Source: Lactarius indigo (lineage: Eukaryota; Basidiomycota; Agaricomycetes; Russulales; Russulaceae). Taken from it: a stretch of DNA of 64,000 nucleotides. The notes beneath the pieces were generated by a model that made no database searches, had not been told where the DNA came from, and saw only the letters and a list, made by a program, of their open reading frames with translations. Both the position numbers and the translations under genes were made by a program. The stretch spans positions 60,318-124,317 of the forward strand of contig JAFKAC010000140.1 in NCBI GenBank assembly GCA_025766275.1. Direction: 5' to 3'. Numbering within the stretch: the first letter of the stretch is position 1; each line of letters begins with the position of its first letter. Positions 56,700-64,000 of the stretch are shown here, in pieces.

Positions 56700-59600
56700 T
56701 ATTCGGCAGAAAAAGGATTTTCTCAACGCTTGAACCCGGCGGCCTGGGCTAGAGCTCTTAACCTTAGCATGTACACTAGCAGATTCCAATCCATGCGAAT
56801 TCCAGTTCATTTTAAATCTGCACATGCGATGGCCGAACGAAATGTCCTAATTGACTCAGGGGCAACAGACAATTTCATAAGTACAAATCTCCTGAAATGA
56901 CTCAAGATTGCTTGGCTTCCAATGGAACGATCCATCAAAATATGGAACGTAGATGGAACTCACAATCAGGGAGGAGAATCACCTCCTTCACAGATCTAAC
57001 TGTCCGAACTGGAGACAAAACTCAGAACCTCTGGTTCCTTATCACCGACCTAGGAAACGACAAAGTCATCCTAGGATATCCCTGGTTCACCACCTTCAAA
57101 CCAAAGTTTCATTGGCGAGATGCCACGATCGACAAAGAATTCCAACCAGTCGTAATCACTAGCATTAACTTGTCAGACGAATCCATGCCCATGGAATCTA
57201 CCATTAAGGCATTGGAGACGTATCAACTTGACAAGTTGGCTTGGGAGCAAGTCAAACAAGAAGGGGACCCATACATTCGATTACAAAAGACAACTACGGC
57301 CTCAGAATTGGCCCAACGAGAAGCGGTAAAGAAGCCCCAAAAGACATTTGAAGAAATGGTCCCCAAGGAGTATTGGAGACATCAGAAGGTCTTTAGTGAA
57401 GAAGCATCACAATGTTTTCCCCCATCAAGGACATGGGACCACACCATTGATCTAGTCCCTGATGCCCCCAAACCATGGACTGCAAAGTATATCTGTTAAC
57501 TATTCCGGAAATGGAGAAACTCTTGGAATTCGTCACAGAACACCTGGAGAAGCAATACATCCAACCATCAAAGTCACCCTACGCATCCCCATTCTTCTTT
57601 ATCAAAAAAAGGATGGGAAATTACGCCCGTACAGGACTATCGTCTCAACAATGTTACTGTGAAGAATCACTATCCACTCCCCCTTATCCCCAAACTTATC
57701 AATCGAATTCGAAATGTGTGCTTATATTCGAAACTGGATATACAATGGGGATATAACAACATCTGTATCAAAGAAGGAGACGAATGGAAGGTGGCATTCA
57801 AAACTAATCAAGGACTATTCAAACCAAGGGTGATGTTCTCCGGCCTGACAAACTCCCCCAGTACCTTCCAAACAATGATGGACACCATTTTCCAGGAGCT
57901 GGTACCAACGGGAGAGGTCATTGTCTACATGGATGACATATTAATAGCGACCGGATAATTTGGAACATCACAGGCATGTACTCCACCAAGTACTAGATCT
58001 TTGCGACAAACACAACCTCTACATCAAGCTGGAAAAATGTGTGTTCAAAGTTCACGAGGTGGAATACCTGGGACTCATCATTGGACATGGTAAACTATGC
58101 ATGGACCCCATTAAAGTTCAAGGGGTACGAGAATGGAAAGCGCCGACATCACTTAAGGAAGTACAGGCCTTTTTGGGATTCTGCAACTTCTACAGGCGCT
58201 TCATAAGGGGGTTCTCAACGATCGTGAGACCTCTGCATGACCTCACAAAAAAGGATGCACCCTGGGACTGGACTGAAGCGAGGCAGAAGGCATTCAACAC
58301 CATTAAGGACCGTATCAGCAATGAACCTGTACTCCTATTTCCCCAACTAGATCGGCCTTTTGAAATTGAAGTGGACGCCTCTAGTTACGCCCTAGGAGTG
58401 GTACTGAACCAGAAGGGGAAGATCAGAAACTCCATCCTGTCACATTTTACTCCAAATCCCTCACAGAAGCCGAATGGAATTATGACATTTATGACTGCAA
58501 ATTACTAGCAATTGTCAAAGCATTATGAACACGGCACACATACCTCATAGGATCTCCCCACCTAATAGTCATACACACCGATCATGCCAACCTTCAATAC
58601 TGGAAGGAACCATGAAAAATAAACCAAAGGGTAGCTCGGGAATTCCAGGAGCTTTCAGAATACAATTTCATGCTCAAACACATCCCCAGCACAAAAAATA
58701 CACAAGCCGACTCATTATCTAGGTGCCCCAATTATGATGACGGCACCATGGATAACAACCACATCACCATCCTACCAGATAGTGTATTCCTCAAAATCAC
58801 TCAAATGTCCATGCACAACATGGATATATGGACCCAGATCACGCAAAACATGGATGAAGCAACCCTTCTCCCATGGATTGAACCCCATAACCTAAAGAAA
58901 CACAACGCATTATGGTGGAAAGGTGACGCGCTCGTTGTTGTGGGAAACAACGATCTTAAACGGGGGGTAATCACCTTTTTCCATGACACCCCAAGTGCTG
59001 GACACCCAGGAATTGCAAACACTCTGGAATTGGTATGACGCGACTTTTGGTGGCCCAATATGTGAAAAGATGTGGAAGCCTATGTCAAGGGATGCACCAC
59101 ATGCCAAAGCAACAAATTAACTCCCACTGACAGAAGCCACACTTATTCCCCATCATCACTGATCCATCAGCCGAACCCTTTGAAGTGGTAGCCATGGACT
59201 TCATAGTCAAACTCCCCACATCGAACGGCTTTGACTCAATCCTCACCATCACCGATCACGATTGCTCAAAGCAGCCATATTCATCCCCTGCAACAAAACC
59301 ATAACGTCAGAAGGGGTAGCCAAACTCTACCTCCAACACATGTACCCCCACTATGGATTACCCAGAAAAATCATATCGATTGAGACCCCAGATTTGCATC
59401 AACATTCATGAGGCAACTATGCAACACCCTGGGAATACAACAAAATATATCATCGGCATACCACCCCCAAACCGACGGCCAATGGAACACACCAATCAAT
59501 GGCTAGAGCAGTATTTACGCCACTGGTGCAACGTAAGACAAGACAATTGGGCGGAAGTCTTACCCATGGCACAATTCGCGCACAACTCGTGGACCAATGC

Positions 59601-60240
59601 CACAACCAAACACTCCCCATTCTCACTCCTTATGGGATGGGAACCCCAAACAACATGGAACCCCAAACCGTCAAACTGCCCAGCAGTGGATCAATGACTG
59701 GAAGATTTATTAGTCCTCAGACAACACGCCCAGGATAGTATCAAACATGCGCAACACCTCATGGCACAACGAGGCAAGATGGGGTTCACACCTTATCAAC
59801 AAGGAGACCATGTATGGCTAGAAGGAACAAATCTCCGCACCTTCTACCCTACAAGTAAACTTGCCCCTAAAAGATACGGACCCTTCAAGATAACGAAGGT
59901 TCTATCAGATGTTTCCTACAAACTCGAACTCCCACCGTCATGGAAGATCCACCCCATATTCCATGTGAACCTTCTCACGCCCTATAAGGAGATGGAGATG
60001 CACGGTATGAACTTCACCCAACCTCCACCTGACCTTATCAACGGAGAAGAGGAGTATGAAGTGGAGTGAATTGAAGATGCCCAGGAACGAGGCCAAGGGC
60101 ATAAACTCCACTTCCTAGTAAAGTGGAAGGGATTCCCCATGAGCAACAACATGTGGGAACCTGCAACCAATCTAACACATGCGCAAGACACGATCAAAGA
60201 TTATTACCAATTGCACCCATCCACCAACAGGGCTGGATGA
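56700..60240 (+). pseudogene. pol: gypsy-B Pol: protease, RT, RNase H, integrase, chromodomain
   Basis: The protease active site is in VLIDSGATDNFIS (about 56845). A long spacer leads to RT (LEKQYIQPSKSPYASPFFFI, then IVYMDDILIA with the YMDD box at about 57926-57937). RNase H begins FEIEVDASSYALG near 58360. The integrase HHCC zinc region is near 58985-59110; the core survives in part (VAMDFIVKLPT near 59190, TNQWLEQYLRHW near 59490). The GPF/Y-like region RYGPFKITKV leads to a chromodomain at about 60043-60225 (LVKWKGFPMSNNMW). In-frame stops at 56898, 58525, 58613, 59036, 59063, 59695 and 60067 are all TGA. Frame changes near 57498, 57640 and 57957. Inactive. Confidence 0.85.
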
Positions 60241-60253
60241 AAGATATAAGAAG

Positions 60254-60658
60254 AAGATGTCCTTAGCCCAACAGCAGTACCACACAATGGCCAACACCCC
60301 AGTTTCCGATACAACTCTTGTCAATGTTCTCGACATTGATCCCCAACTCACCCTGTTCAACGGAGAAACCATCGCCGTCACCAATCTATCGTTCACCATT
60401 CCCGGTATCCCCCGACTGTCACCACCACCACCATCTACAGACTCCCCCGATCCACTATGACAATGACCCTGTCCCCATTATTCCCCGTTCCCCTGAACGA
60501 GAACCAGGGGAACTTACACTGTCCACACCAGAAGAAGGCCAATACTTGCCAACCCCCCCTCCTTGCCAGAATCCTACTCCTCCACCCAAACCACCAGTAC
60601 CATCACCCCCATCATGGCACCCTCCACACCACCTCCACCACTCAAAACCCCACCTACT
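60254..60658 (+). pseudogene. Pro-rich reading frame after the gypsy-B chromodomain
   Basis: Starts MSLAQQQYHTMANTPVSDTT. It becomes rich in Pro and Ser and shifts frame near 60440. It is cut by the inverted LTR at 60659. It occupies the same place as the extra frame of gypsy-A, although the sequences are not obviously related. Confidence 0.45.
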
Positions 60659-61240
60659 TGTAACACCACTACAGGGGCATTAGGTACAGCCTGTACCAAG
60701 TCAATCAGCTCACAGTAGTACAAGCTCAGAGGCTTGACTTCAGTAGAGATGATGCACAAGGATCACAAGGACCTAAGTCACTTGGATTGTAGAGGAAGGC
60801 TAAGACGTGAAGGTCTAGCAGGAATAAGGAGGTGGGAGACTTTCAAGAGCACTCAAGGTGATCTGCATTTAGACAAGTGTAGTATTACACAAGAAGTCTA
60901 GTCTACCGTACAAGCTAGGTGTGACTAGGCTTAAATACAAGTCAGGTTGTATGGCCACAGCAAACAGATGACGTCATCACCTGTTCGGAGAATAAGGGGA
61001 AAGGCATAAGTAGAACAAGGCATGGATATAGTGAGAATAAGGGAATCACGCGGGGTCATGCATGAGTGGAAATGAGGCGGGAACTAGCACATGTCAAGCT
61101 TTATCAGAAGGAATCGTCGATAAGCAAGGCACGTGATAGAAACCGGGTAATCATAAAGTCCACGTAATTGTACAGGGCTCGTATAGTATCAGGGTTGGAA
61201 TAGTAAGGAAAGGAAAGAACGAGTCCGGAGAAATGTAACA
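60659..61240 (-). repeat. Inverted LTR of the gypsy-B/C family (element D, 3' LTR)
   Basis: 582 bp. On the minus strand it runs from TGTTACATTTCTCC to ...GTGGTGTTACA. The adjoining 61241-61272 reads on the minus strand as a purine tract (GACGGGGGGTAA) just before the LTR, so this is the 3' LTR of an element lying in minus orientation. Only 32 bp of that element remain before the next LTR begins. Confidence 0.85.
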
Positions 61241-61272
61241 TTACCCCCCGTCTTGGCCTGAAGACACCTCAA

Positions 61273-61849
61273 TGTTACGAATTCTTTCCAGACTCATCCT
61301 TTGCTTTCTTACTATCCCACCCCCAATACTTTATGAGCCCTGTATGACTACGGACTTTATGATTACCCGGTTCCTATCGCGCACCCTGCTTATCGATGTT
61401 CTCCTTTGATAAAGCTTGACATGTGCTAGTTTCCATCTCATTCTTACTCACGCGACCCCGTGTGATTCACCTTTATTTCCATTATGACTACCCTTTGTTC
61501 TTCATATGTCCTCCCCTTTATTCCTTAGTCGAGCAATGACACCATCTGTTTGTAGTGGCCATACAGGCCAACATGTACTTAAACCGCGTCTTACCTAGCT
61601 TGTACAGGAGACTAGACTTCTTGTGTAAAACTACACTGTCTAACATGGATGCCTTCATGCTTTCCTTCATCTGCGAACTCTCAGTCCTTGCTAGGCCTTC
61701 GCGTCTTAGCCTTCCTCTATGATCCAAGTGACTAATGTCCTTGTGATCCTTGTGCATCATTCTACTGAAGCCAGGCCTTGGAGCTTGCGCTACCACGATT
61801 CAACTGACTTGGTACAGGTTGTACCTAACGCCCCTGTAGTGGCGTTACA
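61273..61849 (+). repeat. 5' LTR of gypsy-C
   Basis: 577 bp, TGTTACGAATTC to GTGGCGTTACA. TACTTAAA at 61576-61583 corresponds to the gypsy-B TATA-like box. Confidence 0.93.
61608..61619 (+). promoter_or_regulatory. Self-primer segment in the gypsy-C LTR
   Basis: GAGACTAGACTT, 32 bp after the start of the TATA-like box. It pairs perfectly over 12 nt with 61852-61863. Confidence 0.7.
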
Positions 61850-61851
61850 TT

Positions 61852-61863
61852 AAGTCTAGTCTC
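61852..61863 (+). promoter_or_regulatory. Primer-binding site of gypsy-C
   Basis: AAGTCTAGTCTC, two bases after the LTR, the exact complement of 61608-61619. Position and sequence agree with gypsy-B. Confidence 0.72.
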
Positions 61864-61877
61864 TTCAACTGCACACC

Positions 61878-63500
61878 ATGGCTCTCACCAGCGAAGTTGA
61901 ACCCAGTTTGTCCAGGAATACCTGGAACGACACCCACACGATGACCTCTGACCCTCAATCAAAGGAACTGCCCTCTGGAGAAATACCCCACACACAAGGG
62001 ATACTACGTCTACCCGACAAACTCTCATACGAACCCATCAAGTATATCGAGGATCAGCACATCTGGGCCTACGTTGCCTACTCTGATTCAAAACACTCCT
62101 GGTACTCATATAAACCAGTCCCTGCACACCTCGGATTAGGACCTGGAAAAGGCCACATCCAAGCCATCAACACTGACTCAGACGTTGAAGAACCCGCATC
62201 AGAACCAGACTCCGACTCAGAAAACAACCCTACCCTTACCCCCACCATCCAAAGGCCAGTCGACTTCGCATCATATGCCAACATGTCCGCCACCCAACTC
62301 TCCACCACTCTCACCACCGCCCAACCCTCAGGAAGCTCCCAACCTGCAGGAGCCTCATCAGCGAATCCTTCAGGTAGTGGAGGACATTCTCTGGGAGGAA
62401 GTATGCTGGCAGGTGGAGGAGGCCCTCTGGGAAGCGCAGGAGGCCATCATGGAGGCGGTGCACCTGGAGGTGGAGGCGGTGTGCCTGGAGGCGGAGGTGG
62501 CATGCCTGGAGGTGCAGCAGGCACTGGAGGTGCAGCAGCAGGAGCCCCGAACGGATTACTCAGAGGGAATCCTCCTCCCAAGTTTACGGAGACCAAGAAT
62601 CCAGTCAAGATTTCTCAACGCCTTCTCCCTCTATCAAGGAATGAACCCAAGCGTTCAGCAATTAACCCTCCCATACTCTTGAGCGATGACCCTCCTTTCT
62701 ACATCAGAGGGCGTTGGTGGACGATTGGGTAGAAGAACAAATTCAATGGCTAGTAGATCAATTAGCAGGAGGAGTGGCCATGAACACAGAAAACTTGTGG
62801 AACAACATAGAAATGCGCTTCATTCAGGCATACACCGACACCACTCAACAGCAAAAAGCCCAGCATGCCATTCAAACTCTTCGGATGGAAAAAGAAGATA
62901 TGACACATACATCGCCAAGTTCTCAAACAAGGCAAACAAGGCCAGATACAATAAGGATGAAGCCACCACCTTGGAAATCTTCCAGAAAGGATTACCAAAT
63001 GCCCTCATGGTCAATGCAATCAAGTTCCACCACCCAATAACATGGGACGATTGGAAGGCGGCAGTCACCCTCCAACAAGCCGAATACCTTCTCCTTAAAG
63101 ATAAACTCACCAAGGGGAAGAACCAAAAGAGGAGGAGCCTCCCGCGATCAATGGCTGTCCACCTTAAACAAAAACAGAGATCTGAATGCAATGGATGTCA
63201 GTCGCACTCGAGCCCGCACTGCAATGACAGACGATGAGAAAAAATAGCTTTAAAAGGAAGGAAGGTGCTTCCGATGCCGTGGCCAAGGCCACATCTCCCA
63301 TCTGCCCACAAAAACCAGCAGTAACAGCCAAAACTGTGGCCACCCACTCCAACGATGGCCACAATTTCCATGACAGCTTCACAACCCCTCTCAAATGAAG
63401 AGCAAGCGGAGGCACAAGTTGCTGCCCTCTTTGCCCAAATCCCCAAATTTCGTGAACTCATGGTGGACAAGTTATTTGGACAGAAAAAGGATTTTCTGAA
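61878..63500 (+). pseudogene. gag: gypsy-C Gag
   Basis: MALTSEVEPSLSRNTWNDTH start. An acidic region (SDVEEPASEPDSDSENNPT) is followed by a Gly-rich block (about 62370-62560) with GGAGG repeats. The capsid region (MVDDWVEEQIQWLVDQLAGG at about 62714) lies in a shifted frame. The zinc-knuckle coding region near 63265-63310 reads CFRCRGQGHIS and then loses frame before its last Cys. Stops TAG and TAA near 63247-63255 replace Gln codons seen in gypsy-B. Inactive. Confidence 0.8.
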
Positions 63501-63503
63501 CGC

Positions 63504-63890
63504 TTGAACCTGGCAGCCTGGGCTAGAGCATTAAAACTTAGTGTGTACAATAGCAGATTCCAATCTATGCGAATTCCAGTACTTTTCAAATCTGCACATG
63601 CAACGGCCAAACAAAACATTCTTATTGACTCTGGAGCGACCGACAATTTCATAAGCACAAACCTTCTAAAGCAATTGAACATTGCCTGGTTGGCCACAGA
63701 ACAACCTATCAAGATATGGAACATAGATGGAACCCATAATCAAGGAGGAGAAATCACCTCCTTCACCGATCTAACTGTAAAAACAGGGGGAAAAACCCAG
63801 AATGATCCTTATCACCGATCTTGGAAATGACGAAGTCATCCTGGGATACCCTTGGTTTACAGCCTTTGAACCAAAATTCCATTGGCGAGA
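63504..63890 (+). pseudogene. gypsy-C protease fragment
   Basis: A continuous frame from 63504 with the aspartic protease site ILIDSGATDNFIS near 63620-63660. It aligns throughout with the gypsy-B protease, including the FTDLTVKTGGKTQN segment. A one-base shift near 63800 precedes DLGNDEVILGYPWF. Coding homology ends near 63890. Confidence 0.82.
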
Positions 63891-64000
63891 TGATGAACAG
63901 CATAGACATAACCAATACTCACAGTGACAAAGTAGACTGTGGTGAGATACTGGAGGCAGCTGAATAGCAGCAGAGGGTTGTGTCAAAGCAGGTGAAGCAA
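63891..64000. other. Unidentified right edge
   Basis: Not homologous to the corresponding part of gypsy-B. Too short to classify. Confidence 0.4.

Larger units (their letters stand above)
54436..60658 (+). mobile_element. Ty3/gypsy chromovirus gypsy-B, interrupted at its 3' end
   Basis: 5' LTR, self-primer-type PBS, gag, protease, RT, RNase H, integrase, chromodomain and a Pro-rich 3' frame in standard Ty3 order. The element is cut at 60658 by an inverted LTR of the same family, and its own 3' LTR is not in the window. Inactive: several stops, nearly all TGA, and frame changes. Confidence 0.92.
61273..63890 (+). mobile_element. Ty3/gypsy element gypsy-C, 5' part only
   Basis: 5' LTR, PBS, gag and protease. 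Homology with gypsy-B stops at about 63890, just after the HWRD-coding segment that follows the protease. The remaining 110 bp are unrelated. So the element is truncated or interrupted there, within the window. Confidence 0.88.

Overview
The window looks like a repeat-rich stretch of a filamentous basidiomycete (Agaricomycetes-type) genome. Short GT-AG introns of about 47-58 bp, Ty1/copia and chromodomain Ty3/gypsy retrotransposons, Mutator-like and KDZ-like DNA-transposon remnants, solitary WD40 genes and a Crinkler-type NTPase/nuclease gene all point that way. No prokaryotic gene organisation, CRISPR array or rRNA gene is visible.

Positions 1-32,050 are a GC-rich compartment dominated by one unclassified modular repeat, seen seven times (called R1-R7 here). 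Each copy has ~130-140 bp B units, an intron-like stretch, two or three tandem ~440 bp C units that each contain a 53-54 bp (longer in a diverged subtype) intron-like GT...AG segment, and a downstream D block. R1 and R3 lie in the arms of a giant inverted repeat (1-3210 and 9750-12993, the first running off the window) whose 6.5 kb spacer holds a broken hypothetical gene, R2 and a WD40/membrane-anchor gene. Between the other copies lie a Crinkler-type NTPase/REase gene (about 18.6-21.5 kb, two frame breaks), a lysine/proline-rich protein ending in a SUMO-interaction-like motif (24.6-25.2 kb) and an intact two-exon hypothetical gene (28.4-29.1 kb).

Positions 32,050-36,370 hold DNA-transposon wreckage: a Mutator-like transposase with a SWIM zinc motif, an array of ~90 bp degenerate repeats, a decayed gypsy solo LTR and a KDZ-associated fragment. 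Next comes a nearly complete copia element (36,368-41,257) whose primer site matches the anticodon region of initiator tRNA-Met. A decayed, oppositely oriented copia element (to about 45,125) is interrupted by a solo LTR with a clean 5-bp target duplication. A 5'-truncated chromovirus (45.6-48.8 kb) has an extra reading frame after its chromodomain.

Positions 48.8-54.4 kb carry decayed minus-strand host-like genes, including a second WD40 gene. From 54,436 to the right edge there is a nest of one gypsy family: element B, into which an inverted copy (D) and then a direct copy (C) were inserted. This family carries the signature of Tf1-type self-priming: 11-12 nt just downstream of the LTR TATA-like box are perfectly complementary to the site just after the LTR. 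Most stops that break it are TGA, as expected from C-to-T or G-to-A change.

All calls come from reading the sequence. Family assignments rest on motifs and remembered family architecture, not on database searches.
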